In this document: positions 24,421-33,646 of the stretch, piece by piece
How positions within the stretch are numbered: the first letter of the stretch is position 1
How the letters are laid out: every line of letters begins with the position of its first letter
Assembly (NCBI GenBank): GCA_040217575.1
Contig: JAVJPW010000005.1
Coordinates: 472,928 to 536,927 of the forward strand
Source: Pacificispira sp040217575
GTDB taxonomy: Bacteria > Pseudomonadota > Alphaproteobacteria > UBA8366 > Aestuariispiraceae
Reading direction: 5' to 3'
Length of the DNA stretch: 64,000 nt
Notes under the pieces: generated by a model
What the model was told of the DNA's origin: nothing
Database searches by the model: none
The model's input: only the letters and a program-made list of their open reading frames with translations
Program-made: the position numbers and the translations under genes

Positions 24421-26013
24421 ATGTCGGTAAACAATGCCTCGGACGCCATAAACGACCTGTTCGCACTTGCCGATCAGCGCCAGCGCGATCAGGACCGCAC
24501 GTCCACCGCACAGCGTGACAGCGACCGGAATGAAAATGGCGACGGCGGGTCCGTCAGCACCTCCCAGGTGGAGACGCAGTTCTCGCAACTTCTGCGCGGG
24601 CGCCTTACGTCCAACATTGTCTTCACGCGTCTTGACCAGCAATTGAGCATGCCGCAACGCGTCCATGAGGATCGCGCGAAGGCGCCGGTGATCGACCGCC
24701 GTGAAGACCTGTCCAATGATCGCGATGTCGATGCTTTTGACCCGACGGATACACTGGAAGACGCAAGTCATACCGTGGCGGCGGCACCGGTTTCCGACAA
24801 CCAGGACCATCGGGTCACCCGCACGGACAATAACGGTTCGAATGCCCGAAGTGACAGCCAGCCGGCGAACGACGACGCGACACCGGCCCAAGCGGCCCGA
24901 AACGCGGGCAAGGGCAATGAGGGCGGCAACCAGAATAATGCCGCGAACCAGCAAAACGCGTCGGCCGCATCGAAAGCGGCACAAAGGACTGTCGGCGGTG
25001 AAAGCCTTCAGACCAATGCCGATACGCCGGAACTGCTGGATGTTGTCACCCGTCAGGCGAACCCGAACGCTCAGCGCATCGCCGCCACCGTCACGGATGA
25101 AAGCGCGCGGGTTACGTCCCTGCCGCAGACCAACCTGGGTGCACGCGCCGCTGTCGATGCTGCCACGTCCAACAAGCTCAATGCGAATGCAAGCGCACTT
25201 GAACAGGCCGCACAGGATGGCGAGGCTTCTGTGGAAGCGGACGCCAGTGCCAACAATATCTTCAACCGGCTGAAAGCGCAGACCGCCGCCGGCAATGCGA
25301 ACGCCGGCCAGACCCAGGCAAAGGGCGGCGCCTCCAGCGGCGACCCACAGGCCGGCCAGGCAACGGCACAGGCACAGCAGAACCCGGCCGCCCAAATCGC
25401 CCCCGGCCTGCAACGCGCCATTGCAGCGAACAGTCAGGTATCCTCCCTGACTGGCACACAACAATCGGCCGTCACCGTTGACGGCACATCCGGTTCCACG
25501 GCAACGCTGGGTGAAAACAACAGCGTCCAGAGCCGCAGCGCCCCCTCCCCGACCAGCGCCGCCTCGCGCCCGCCACCCGTTCCCGCCCATGTAGTCGCGG
25601 ATCAGGTCGCGGTGAATATTCAGCGCGGAGTAGCCCAGGGCCAGGACCGGATTACGGTACAGCTGCGCCCGCAGGAACTCGGCCGGGTCGAGGTCAAAAT
25701 GGAAATGGCCCATGACGGCAAAATGACCGTTGTGGTCGCGGCGGAACGTCCGGAAACGCTGGACATGCTGCGCCAGGACTCTCGAAGCCTGATCCAGGCG
25801 TTGAATGACGCCGGAATGCAGGCGGATGAAAACAGCCTGAATTTCCAGCTTCAGGAACAGGGTGACCAGAATGCCTCTGGCGGTGACGGATCCGGCGGAA
25901 ATGGATCGGGTTCGGGCAGTGAAGACAATCTGGACCCACTGATCGAGACAGGATTCGATTTTGAGGAAACGGGCGGCTTTGACGATGACGGCCGCCTGGA
26001 TGTCCGCATCTAG
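24421..26013 (+). CDS. fliK: Flagellar hook-length control protein FliK
   Basis: A 530-aa protein. The N-terminal 370 residues are low complexity (Ala, Gln, Asn, Thr, Ser), as in the FliK ruler region. The C-terminal switch domain is clear: ITVQLRPQELGRVEVKMEM, KMTVVVAAERPETLDMLRQD and LIQALNDAGMQ, then a Gly/Ser/Asp-rich tail. FliK is exported and flips export specificity from hook to filament proteins. I start at 24421, which has GGAGA upstream and lies just after the sigma54 promoter; an upstream ATG at 24382 would overlap that promoter. It leads the operon with flgD and flgE. Confidence 0.93.
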   Translation: MSVNNASDAINDLFALADQRQRDQDRTSTAQRDSDRNENGDGGSVSTSQVETQFSQLLRGRLTSNIVFTRLDQQLSMPQRVHEDRAKAPVIDRREDLSNDRDVDAFDPTDTLEDASHTVAAAPVSDNQDHRVTRTDNNGSNARSDSQPANDDATPAQAARNAGKGNEGGNQNNAANQQNASAASKAAQRTVGGESLQTNADTPELLDVVTRQANPNAQRIAATVTDESARVTSLPQTNLGARAAVDAATSNKLNANASALEQAAQDGEASVEADASANNIFNRLKAQTAAGNANAGQTQAKGGASSGDPQAGQATAQAQQNPAAQIAPGLQRAIAANSQVSSLTGTQQSAVTVDGTSGSTATLGENNSVQSRSAPSPTSAASRPPPVPAHVVADQVAVNIQRGVAQGQDRITVQLRPQELGRVEVKMEMAHDGKMTVVVAAERPETLDMLRQDSRSLIQALNDAGMQADENSLNFQLQEQGDQNASGGDGSGGNGSGSGSEDNLDPLIETGFDFEETGGFDDDGRLDVRI

Positions 26014-26078
26014 GAGAGGATTGACGCAAACTTTCGCCGCGGATCAACCGACGCGCGATCGATTGTTGGAGAGAGAGA

Positions 26079-26759
26079 ATGGCTGACGATATCGCAACGA
26101 TTTCATCGACGACCAATACCGGCCAAACGCAGGAGCAGTTGAGCGCCCTGAACAGCCTGTCGTCGAACTTCGACAACTTTCTTACGATCCTGACGACCCA
26201 GCTTCAGAACCAGGATCCACTTTCGCCGCTGGATACGCACGAATTCACCAACCAGTTGGTGATGTTCGCGGATGTCGAACAATCGGTGCGCCAAAGCGGC
26301 CAGTTGGATGACCTGATCGCGCTTCAGCGTCAAAGCGGCGCTTCTACCGCGGTCAGTTATATCGGTCAGGCCGTGCGCGCCGACTATAACGAGGTCATGT
26401 TTCAGGGCGATCCCGTAAACATGACATATACACTGCCGGAAGACGCCGATACGGGCGCGCTTGAGATTTATAACCAGGAAGGCGACCTGGTCACCATCAT
26501 TGCCGGCATCGAAAAAAGCTACGGCACCCATACCGTAACCTGGGACGGAACGGATTCCTTCGGGAACACGCTTCCGGACGGCGCCTATTCTTTTCAGATC
26601 GGCGCGGTGAACCGTGATGACCAGCCCATTGATGCAACCTACGAGACCGAAGGCATCATTACCGGTGCCGAGTTCGAAGACGGTGTGACGACACTGCTTA
26701 TGGGTGATGTACGCATCCCACTTTCCAAGATCCTGCGCGTTGAGGATCCAACCATCTGA
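26079..26759 (+). CDS. flgD: Flagellar hook assembly scaffold FlgD
   Basis: A 226-aa protein. The FlgD N-terminal motif is NFLTILTTQLQNQDPLSPLD followed by THEFTNQLVMFADVEQS. The C-terminal part has the FlgD Ig/FN3-like domain: GALEIYNQEGDLV and HTVTWDGTDSFGNTLPDGAY. It caps the growing hook. It lies between fliK and flgE; the ATG follows TTGGAGAGAGAGA. Confidence 0.95.
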   Translation: MADDIATISSTTNTGQTQEQLSALNSLSSNFDNFLTILTTQLQNQDPLSPLDTHEFTNQLVMFADVEQSVRQSGQLDDLIALQRQSGASTAVSYIGQAVRADYNEVMFQGDPVNMTYTLPEDADTGALEIYNQEGDLVTIIAGIEKSYGTHTVTWDGTDSFGNTLPDGAYSFQIGAVNRDDQPIDATYETEGIITGAEFEDGVTTLLMGDVRIPLSKILRVEDPTI

Positions 26760-26820
26760 TGATTTCTCCGGCGGAAGACGCCGGGACGGCCCAAGGGCCC
26801 TATGAGCGGAGGAAGAAGCT

Positions 26821-28314
26821 ATGAGTATTTTCGGTGGTCTGAGATCCGGGGTGTCCGGCCTGTTCGTTCAGAGCCAGTCCATGGCGATGATTTCGGACAA
26901 CATCGCGAACGTGAACACGGTCGGCTACAAGGTGAACCGTCCGCGCTTCTCGACCCTGGTGACGACGCAATCGTCCGAAACCCTTTTCGCCTCGGGTGGT
27001 GTGCAGTCCACGGTTGGCCGCGAGATCGATGCACAGGGGCTTCTGGCCGCATCAACTGCATCGACCGATCTTGCGATTTCCGGTCAGGGTTTCTTTGCCG
27101 TGACCGATGCGGTAACGCTGAATTCCACCACCGGCGTTTATGAGCCGACCGGCGACATCTTCTATACGCGGTCCGGCGAATTCCGCGCCGACAAGGACGG
27201 CAACCTGGTCAATACCGGCGGCTTCTTCCTGATCGGGTTCCCGCGCAACTCTACGGATACCGGTTTTGATGTGACCAACGTTCTGACCGCACTAAACGGT
27301 GTCAACGTTGCCAGTCAGTCCGCATCCCCGGTCCCAACCTCTGCGATCACCATGAGCGCAAACCTGCAGGCCTCGTCGGCAACGGGTGATACTTTCGACA
27401 TCTCGACCCAGATCTTCGACCGCCAGGGCGCACAGCGTACACTGACCCTGACTTACACCAAGATCGACCCGGGAACAGCGGCCAACACCTGGGACGTGTC
27501 GGCAACATTGTCGGCCGGCCAATTCATCGACACGGACGTTACGAACGATGATGGCGTAACGGCGTCCGGCATCGATACCGATCAGGCCGGTTCTTCCGCG
27601 GACTTCCTGGATACAACGGAACAGACGACATTCTTCGGGACGGAAACGGACTATTCGGGTTTTGCTGAAGATGCGATTGGTGCGGGCGGCACCGCGAACC
27701 TGGGCCGAATCACCTTCAACGCGAACGGCACAATCGCCAGCATATCGGATGATTTTGGCGGGGTCGCGAACTCGGGTGTTGCGCTGGTCGGAAACAACAC
27801 GATGCAGGTCATCGTCGATTACGACGGCGACAACACGACATCGACCGATGCGGTTGCGATTGACATCAACCTCGGCACGATAAACGGATCCGACGGGATC
27901 ACGCAGTTCGAAGGCACCAGCGTTATCAACGACATTACCCAGAACGGTAAGCAGTTCGGGTCCCTGTCTTCGGTGTCGGTAAACAACACAGGCGTCCTGA
28001 CGGCCCTGTTCGACAACGGTGAACAGCGCCAACTCTTCCAGGTGCCGCTGGTAACGTTCAACAACCCGAACGGCCTCGACCCTAGAACAGGCAACGTGTT
28101 CGCCCAGACCGATGAATCCGGTCAGGCGGTTGTGAAGGTGGCAAACACCGGTGGTGCCGGTCTGATCGCCTCCTCCTCACTAGAAAGTTCCACTGTCGAC
28201 CTTGCTGACGAGTTCACCAAACTGATCGTCACACAACGGGCGTTCGCGGCGAACACGCGAATTATCACCACAGCGGATGAAATGCTGGACGAACTGATCC
28301 GGGCCAAACGTTAA
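26821..28314 (+). CDS. flgE: Flagellar hook protein FlgE
   Basis: A 497-aa hook subunit. The N-terminal D0 (SIFGGLRSGVSGLFVQSQSM, ISDNIANVNTVGYK) and C-terminal D0 (TKLIVTQRAFAANTRIITTA, DEMLDELI) are conserved; the middle has DLAISGQGFFAV and a YTRSGEFRADKDGNLV motif. GGAGGAAG precedes the ATG. A strong terminator lies 38 nt after the stop. Confidence 0.96.
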   Translation: MSIFGGLRSGVSGLFVQSQSMAMISDNIANVNTVGYKVNRPRFSTLVTTQSSETLFASGGVQSTVGREIDAQGLLAASTASTDLAISGQGFFAVTDAVTLNSTTGVYEPTGDIFYTRSGEFRADKDGNLVNTGGFFLIGFPRNSTDTGFDVTNVLTALNGVNVASQSASPVPTSAITMSANLQASSATGDTFDISTQIFDRQGAQRTLTLTYTKIDPGTAANTWDVSATLSAGQFIDTDVTNDDGVTASGIDTDQAGSSADFLDTTEQTTFFGTETDYSGFAEDAIGAGGTANLGRITFNANGTIASISDDFGGVANSGVALVGNNTMQVIVDYDGDNTTSTDAVAIDINLGTINGSDGITQFEGTSVINDITQNGKQFGSLSSVSVNNTGVLTALFDNGEQRQLFQVPLVTFNNPNGLDPRTGNVFAQTDESGQAVVKVANTGGAGLIASSSLESSTVDLADEFTKLIVTQRAFAANTRIITTADEMLDELIRAKR

Positions 28315-28351
28315 CGGTCTCCGCCTTCTCCAGCCTTTCGTTCATCCTCAT

Positions 28352-28388
28352 TGGGCGTCGCCGGTTCCCGGCGGCGCCCATTTTCTTT
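28352..28388 (+). terminator. Rho-independent terminator after flgE
   Basis: A 13-bp stem (28352-28364 with 28368-28380, one G:U pair) with a 3-nt loop, then TTTTCTTT. It ends the fliK-flgD-flgE transcript and isolates sciP. Confidence 0.9.
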
Positions 28389-28480
28389 GCGAAATTCTAT
28401 TTTTCGTAAAATTTTATGTATATTTATCCTTTTTTAACGAATAGAAACGAACCTTAGAAAACGGAGAGGGTTAAAAGAGG

Positions 28481-28822
28481 ATGGATAAAACAATGAATGA
28501 TGTATGGACAGGAACGACACGGAACCCGCTTTCAAAGCGCGCGAACACACTGGACGACGCGCTGTCACATGAAGGACACAGCGAAAAGCCGCCTGCGATC
28601 GAACTGCCGGAACCTACAACGCGACGCTGGGTCATTTCGCGAAAGGCTCAGGTCGTAAAAGCAGTCGAACATGGTGTTCTTTCCGAAGCGGAGGCCTGTC
28701 AGCGATATTCCCTGACGGTCGAAGAACTCAACCATTGGCGGGAACTCGTGGCGCGACATGGCGTGCGCGGGCTGCGCGTGACGCGACTTGGCTATTACCG
28801 CCAGTCCGGCGCGGAAAGTTAG
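28481..28822 (+). CDS. sciP: SciP-like DUF1153 CtrA-interacting regulator
   Basis: A 113-aa protein. Residues about 50-105 make the DUF1153 helix-turn-helix: TRRWVISRKAQVVKAVEHGV, LSEAEACQRYSLTVEELNHW and RGLRVTRLGYYR. In Caulobacter, SciP binds CtrA and limits CtrA-driven transcription of flagellar and cell-cycle genes. The first ATG at 28481 has GGAGAGGG ten nt upstream; a second at 28493 is possible. The 100-nt region before it is AT-rich. It stands alone between two operons. Confidence 0.85.
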   Translation: MDKTMNDVWTGTTRNPLSKRANTLDDALSHEGHSEKPPAIELPEPTTRRWVISRKAQVVKAVEHGVLSEAEACQRYSLTVEELNHWRELVARHGVRGLRVTRLGYYRQSGAES

Positions 28823-28862
28823 GCGGGGCACAAAGAAACGCGCCTAACAGTCTGAAGAGACT
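28818..28862 (+). repeat. Two adjacent hairpins at the end of sciP
   Basis: GTTAGGCG (28818-28825) pairs with CGCCTAAC (28841-28848), overlapping the stop codon; directly after it AGTCT (28849-28853) pairs with AGACT (28858-28862). There is no T-run, so this is not a classic terminator. Confidence 0.45.
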
Positions 28863-29229
28863 CAAAAGAACAGCCCTGACGGTTTTTGAAGGGAAAGTGT
28901 AACCAGATAATAGATCAAGATTCGATTCGGTTTTATTCAATATCTGGTACATTTTTCTTTGCGGCACTACCAAATTCGGTTATGTTCCGCGATTAGTAGG
29001 TAATTTTTGCCGACCGAACACCCTGGCAAAACCGGACAAATCAATGGTTTCGGTGACGGTAAGCAAAAGCTGCGAATTCAGGTCACGCAGTTGGCCGAAT
29101 CGATTCGCGAAAGAGCGTCGAAACCAGCCGACGCACTAAGTTGGGAGAGCGTTACATTCGGATGGCGTGGACCGTGCATGAGAGGTGCGAACACGTCGCC
29201 TGGCAGCCGAGCGGGAGAGGATTGGTACT
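28823..29229. other. Intergenic region sciP-fliF
   Basis: A 407-nt stretch without a supported gene. It holds the two hairpins after sciP, an AT-rich segment around 28890-29010, and an 8-bp inverted repeat (ACCAGATA at 28902-28909, TATCTGGT at 28941-28948) followed by ATTTTTCTTT. No sigma54 element with correct spacing is present. The fliF promoter must be here, but I cannot place it. Confidence 0.6.
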
Positions 29230-30864
29230 GTGGGTGGATTGATCGAAACGATACGAAATATCGGGATGCCGCGGCTGACGGCAATCATTGCCGGCACGGC
29301 AACGATGCTGGGGCTGCTGATCTTTCTGATTGCGAACGGCACCAAATCGGAAATGGCACTCCTGTATAGCGACCTGGATCCGCAGGCGACCAACCAGATT
29401 GCCGATCAATTGGCCAGCCGGCAGATCGAATACAGCATGTCGAACGACCAGAGCCGCATTTCGGTGCCGCGCGATCAAGTATCGCAGTTGCGCCTGGAAT
29501 TCGCGGAACAGGGGTTGAGCGGCGCCATCGTCGGCTATGACCTGTTTGACCGGGATGAAAGCCTGGGGCAGTCCAGCTTCACACAGGAAGTGAACCGTCT
29601 TCGGGCATTGGAAGGCGAATTGTCCCGTACCATCGCGTCTATCGACAATGTGCGCGGCGCGCGGGTTCATATCGTGATGCCCCGGCGCGAACTGTTCAGC
29701 CGCGACCCGCAGGAAGCGACCGCATCCATCATTCTGCGCATGCAGGGCGCCCACAGGCTGGACCGGTCCCAGACCGGCGCCATCCAGCAACTGGTGGCTA
29801 CTGCCGTCCCCCAACTCAGCCCGCAGCGCATCACGATCATCGACGATCGCGGTACGCTGCTGCATGGCGGGGGCGACGCGGAAGACGGCACCCTGACACC
29901 GGATTCTATTGCCGATATGCGGTCCAGCTTCGAAGGCCGCATGTCCGGCCGCATTACAGAGATGCTTGAGCGCGTCGTTGGCATCGGCAAGGCACGCGTC
30001 GAAATTTCCGCGGAAATGGACTTCTCTCAGGAAGTTCAGAACATCCAGTCCTATGACCCCGAACAGCAGGTTGTCGTCTCGTCCCGTGAGACGCAGGAAA
30101 ACGAACAATCGACCGAAGGGGCTCAGGACACCGTAACTGTCGGCAACAACCTGCCGGATGCGGGCGGATTGGACGGCGGGGTGTCCGGCGATTCGGAGCA
30201 GCGGTCCCGCATCGACGCGATCACCAATTTCCAGACCGGCAACACGCGCACGGAACGGATCGTACCGCCCGGCCGTGTGGAACGCCTTTCCGTCGCGGTC
30301 GTGGTGGATGGTATCCGGCTTGAGGATGGTACCTACCAGAGCCGCACAGAAGAAGAGATGGAGGTTCTGCGCGAACTGGTGGAATCGGCGGTGGGTATCG
30401 ACCGCGCCCGGGGCGACCAGGTCACGATCCACAACCTGCGTTTCGAAGAAGTGCCGGTCTTTGACAGCCTGGACGAAGAAGACCTGTTCGGCATTCCTGT
30501 CGCGGAACTGCGTTCCGTCGGACAGACCGGGATCATCGCCCTGGTCGTCCTGCTGATCGCGCTGTTGATCGTCCGGCCGCTCATCACGCGCCTGTTCGAC
30601 ATGCAGCAACAGGCCGCAGCCGCACGGGCCCAGGCCGATCAGCCGACCATGCTGACCGACCAGTCCGGCGCGCCCTACGGGGCTGAAGGCACCGACATGG
30701 TGCCGGCCGGCGAACAGGATGAATTCGAAAGCATGATCGACATCGCCCATATCGAAGGGCGGGTGAAGGCATCGTCGCTGAAGAAGATCGGCGAGATTGT
30801 CGAAAAGCATCCCGAGGAGGCTGTTTCGATCCTGAGAACCTGGATGTATCAGGAATCGAACTAG
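29230..30864 (+). CDS. fliF: Flagellar MS-ring protein FliF
   Basis: A 544-aa membrane protein. A first transmembrane helix (TAIIAGTATMLGLLIFLIA) is followed by the YscJ/FliF ring-building motifs: LLYSDLDPQ, VPRDQVSQLRLEFAEQGL and FTQEVNRLRALEGELSRTI. A second helix (GIIALVVLLIALLIVRPLI) precedes the cytoplasmic tail ending AVSILRTWMYQE, which binds FliG. I use the GTG at 29230, nine nt after GGGAGAGG; a GTG at 29185 is an in-frame alternative. FliF is the base on which the rotor and export gate assemble. It is followed by fliG after an unusual 181-nt gap. Confidence 0.93.
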   Translation: MGGLIETIRNIGMPRLTAIIAGTATMLGLLIFLIANGTKSEMALLYSDLDPQATNQIADQLASRQIEYSMSNDQSRISVPRDQVSQLRLEFAEQGLSGAIVGYDLFDRDESLGQSSFTQEVNRLRALEGELSRTIASIDNVRGARVHIVMPRRELFSRDPQEATASIILRMQGAHRLDRSQTGAIQQLVATAVPQLSPQRITIIDDRGTLLHGGGDAEDGTLTPDSIADMRSSFEGRMSGRITEMLERVVGIGKARVEISAEMDFSQEVQNIQSYDPEQQVVVSSRETQENEQSTEGAQDTVTVGNNLPDAGGLDGGVSGDSEQRSRIDAITNFQTGNTRTERIVPPGRVERLSVAVVVDGIRLEDGTYQSRTEEEMEVLRELVESAVGIDRARGDQVTIHNLRFEEVPVFDSLDEEDLFGIPVAELRSVGQTGIIALVVLLIALLIVRPLITRLFDMQQQAAAARAQADQPTMLTDQSGAPYGAEGTDMVPAGEQDEFESMIDIAHIEGRVKASSLKKIGEIVEKHPEEAVSILRTWMYQESN

Positions 30865-30949
30865 AACAGTTTTCGGTGATGCGATTCCCTGTCGTTTTCT
30901 CATGTTGGAAGCGCGGGACTCGCCCTATATGGAGGGGTTGAACAGTATC

Positions 30950-30994
30950 GCGGAGATCATGGCTCCTTTATGGATTGAGCGACCGGATCTCCGC
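30950..30994 (+). repeat. Inverted repeat in the fliF-fliG gap
   Basis: GCGGAGATC (30950-30958) and GATCTCCGC (30986-30994) are perfect inverted copies 27 nt apart. They sit about 50 nt before the fliG start in a gap that is usually short or absent in fliFG operons. Confidence 0.5.
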
Positions 30995-31045
30995 TATTGA
31001 GGTAGCGCGGAACACGGGACGGCGATGTAAGGGTACTTTGGAGCC

Positions 31046-32062
31046 ATGCGTGTAAGGGACGATTATCGCGGACTGAGTGGCCCCGACAAGGCGGCTATGA
31101 TGATCCTTGCCATTGGCGAGGACAATGCCGTGAAGCTGTTCCAGCACATGGACGATGAGGAAATCCGCGAGATTTCCCAGACGATGGCCAATCTGGGAAC
31201 CGTGAACGCGAACCTGGTCGAACGCCTTTTCGTCGAATTTGCCGAACAGATTTCCTCCACGGGCTCGCTCGTCGGTTCCTACGAATCGACCGAGCGGCTT
31301 CTTCAAAAGGCCCTGGATCCCGACAAGGTCGCCCAGATCATGGAGGAAATCCGGGGGCCCGCTGGCCGGACCATGTGGGACAAGCTGGCCAATGTGAATG
31401 AAGTGGTCTTGGCCAACTATCTGAAGAACGAATATCCCCAGACGGTCGCGGTTGTCCTGTCCAAGATTAAGTCGGACCATGCCAGCCGCGTCTTGGCAGC
31501 GCTGCCGGAAAGTTTCGCGATGGAAGTCATCATGCGCATGCTGCGTATGGAGGCCGTTCAGAAGGAGGTTCTGGACGACGTGGAACGCACGCTGCGCAAC
31601 GAATTCATGACGAACCTGGCGCGAACGGCACGCCGCGACAGTCACGAGATGATGGCGGAAATCTTCAACGCGCTGGACCGGAATACGGAAAACCGGTTCA
31701 TGACGCTCCTGGAAGAAAGAAACCGCGACAGCGCCGAACGCATCAAGGCGCTGATGTTCACTTTCGAGGATCTTCAGAAGCTAGACCCTGGCGGCGTTCA
31801 GACCCTGCTGCGAAATGTGGACAAGGACAAGTTGGGCACCGCGCTCAAAGGGTCGTCCGAACAGATCAAGGAACTGTTCTTTTCAAATATGTCCGAGCGC
31901 GCCGCCAAGATCCTACGCGAGGATATGAACGCCCTGGGTCCGGTCCGGCTGCGCGACGTGGACGAAGCACAGATGGAAATGGTGAACCTTGCAAAGGATT
32001 TGGCCGCAAAGGGGGAGATCGTGATCTCCGAAGGCGGTGCCGACGACGAGTTGATCTACTAG
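31046..32062 (+). CDS. fliG: Flagellar motor switch protein FliG
   Basis: A 338-aa rotor protein. The N-terminal domain begins with LSGPDKAAMMILAIGEDNAV, the middle has NEYPQTVAVVLSKIKSD (EHPQ motif, here EYPQ), and the C-terminal torque helix has FTFEDLQKLDPGG with charged residues and MSERAAKILREDM. FliG links the MS ring to FliM/FliN and interacts with MotA. The ATG at 31046 has GGAG only two nt before it, a short spacing; no better start is visible. Confidence 0.95.
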   Translation: MRVRDDYRGLSGPDKAAMMILAIGEDNAVKLFQHMDDEEIREISQTMANLGTVNANLVERLFVEFAEQISSTGSLVGSYESTERLLQKALDPDKVAQIMEEIRGPAGRTMWDKLANVNEVVLANYLKNEYPQTVAVVLSKIKSDHASRVLAALPESFAMEVIMRMLRMEAVQKEVLDDVERTLRNEFMTNLARTARRDSHEMMAEIFNALDRNTENRFMTLLEERNRDSAERIKALMFTFEDLQKLDPGGVQTLLRNVDKDKLGTALKGSSEQIKELFFSNMSERAAKILREDMNALGPVRLRDVDEAQMEMVNLAKDLAAKGEIVISEGGADDELIY

Positions 32063-32099
32063 GAATGAAAGGCCGGGGTGTCAGACCGCGACAGAAACA

Positions 32100-33170
32100 A
32101 TGTCCGTACAGATCAACCACCCTATTGAAAGCAACCTGCCCCTGGATGGCATGGCGAGAAACTGGACCGGTACAGATATGGCGCGCAGCGCGAAACAGTC
32201 AGACATGAAGCCGTTTCTTTTTGAACGGTCGTTCGACGGGTTCGACACGGTCAACCGCGACGATTATTCCGTGGAAGCCCGCGCCGAAGCTGAGGCGGCA
32301 CAGGCTGTCGCCTCCGCCGAGGCGGCCGCAGAGGCAGAGGTTGCGGAAGAACCGATCGAAGTCACCTATTCGGAAGCAGACTTCGAAAAAGCAAAGCGTC
32401 AATCCTACCTGGACGGTCACGCCGACGGTTTCCGTGAAGGCCATGCGGAAGCGATGGACACGCTGGAAAAACAGTTGAACGACCTGCTTGAAGCCATCAA
32501 ACCGTCGTTGTTGGAACTGCAATCCGTGCAGTCCCGCGCTAACGATCTGGCGCAGGCGAATATGGCCCGGATGATGAAGGAACTGACCGCCAAACTGATG
32601 CCGGTCTATCTGCGTCAGCATGGTGCCGAAGAAGCGCTGCAGGTCATTTCCGACTGTCTTTCAGAACTGCAGGACGCCGGCCGGGTGACCATCCATTTGA
32701 GTGAGGAAACCCATGATGCAATCGGCGAACGCCTGAAGTCGGTGGTTCAACGCATCGGGTTCGAAGGACAGCTTCGCCTGTTGATTGAAGAGGAGTTCGG
32801 CCCGTCCGATGTCCGCCTGGACTGGGGCGCGGGTGGCGCGGAACGGCGCTATGAAACGATCAAGGCCGAAATCGACGCGGCAATCGATCGGGCTGTGGAT
32901 CGGGCTGAAGCGGAAATCGAGGAACTTCATGGCACTGCCGGCGACACCCCGGACGCTGTCGCCGAAGATGCGCACGCTGCGACATCCGACCCGATTTCGA
33001 CCGTTCCGGATCCGCCCCAGCATCAGGACCCGACGCCGGAAAGCGACCAGGATGACCTGGAGGCATCAGAAACGGAACAACATGCCCCTCCTCACGCGGA
33101 AGACGCCGCTGCCGAGGAAGAGGAAGATACAGTTTTGAAACCCGGCGGCCCCGACCCGCAGGAGCAATAG
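32100..33170 (+). CDS. fliH: Flagellar assembly protein FliH-like
   Basis: A 356-aa protein between fliG and fliN, where fliH belongs. Features: KPFLFERSFDGFD, an Ala/Glu-rich coiled coil, DGHADGFREGHAEAMDTLEK (the FliH G-x3-G type glycine-spaced helix), and a C-terminal FliH/HrpE-like domain VTIHLSEETHDAIGERLKS. FliH regulates the ATPase FliI. A tail of about 80 acidic residues is an unusual extension. The true start is uncertain: ATGs at 32100, 32148, 32178 and 32205 are all in frame and none has a strong ribosome site. Confidence 0.8.
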   Translation: MSVQINHPIESNLPLDGMARNWTGTDMARSAKQSDMKPFLFERSFDGFDTVNRDDYSVEARAEAEAAQAVASAEAAAEAEVAEEPIEVTYSEADFEKAKRQSYLDGHADGFREGHAEAMDTLEKQLNDLLEAIKPSLLELQSVQSRANDLAQANMARMMKELTAKLMPVYLRQHGAEEALQVISDCLSELQDAGRVTIHLSEETHDAIGERLKSVVQRIGFEGQLRLLIEEEFGPSDVRLDWGAGGAERRYETIKAEIDAAIDRAVDRAEAEIEELHGTAGDTPDAVAEDAHAATSDPISTVPDPPQHQDPTPESDQDDLEASETEQHAPPHAEDAAAEEEEDTVLKPGGPDPQEQ

Positions 33171-33173
33171 ACC

Positions 33174-33620
33174 ATGGCAGACGATACCGAAGATCAGAAT
33201 GACGACGCACCAGCTGACGGCGGTGCGGAAAACGACGGTGGGGAAAACGGTGGCGCAGACAGCGCCGTCGGCGGAATGGAGGACCTGAACCTTCAGGAAC
33301 TGGGGGATGGGACAAGCCAGGACGATTACCTGGACCCGCGGGCCGCGGAACTGATGGCGCCGACGGGCGCGCGGGACCTGGAAGCGGTCTATGAGATCCC
33401 GGTTCAGGTGGCGGCCGTACTCGGCAAATCGAATATGCAGGTTAGCCAGCTTCTGAAACTTGGACGCGGCGCGGTCGTGGAACTGGACCGAAAGGTTGGC
33501 GAAGCGATCGACATCTATGTGAACAACCGGCTTGTGGCCCGCGGCGAAGTTGTGCTGGTGGACGACAAGCTGGGGGTCACGATGACGGAAATTATCAAGT
33601 CCGAGAAGTCACAGAACTGA
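33174..33620 (+). CDS. fliN: Flagellar motor switch protein FliN
   Basis: A 148-aa protein. An acidic N-terminal region is followed by the SpoA/FliN domain: YEIPVQVAAVLGKSNMQVSQ, LLKLGRGAVVELDRKVGE and IYVNNRLVARGEVVLVDDKL, ending GVTMTEIIK. FliN builds the C ring with FliM and FliG. It follows fliH by 3 nt. No fliM is present in the window. Confidence 0.94.
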   Translation: MADDTEDQNDDAPADGGAENDGGENGGADSAVGGMEDLNLQELGDGTSQDDYLDPRAAELMAPTGARDLEAVYEIPVQVAAVLGKSNMQVSQLLKLGRGAVVELDRKVGEAIDIYVNNRLVARGEVVLVDDKLGVTMTEIIKSEKSQN

Positions 33621-33646
33621 CCTGACGGGCTGAACAGGATCAACGA

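Noticed and set aside
24343..25713. Long open frame antisense to fliK
   Set aside because: It is the complement of the FliK low-complexity region; its protein has no recognisable domain and biased Arg/Gly/Cys composition.
28945..28963. Sigma54-like TGG...TTTGC before fliF
   Set aside because: The GG and GC are 13 nt apart instead of 10.
29152..30903. Long open frame antisense to fliF
   Set aside because: fliF on the plus strand has clear family motifs; the antisense protein has none.
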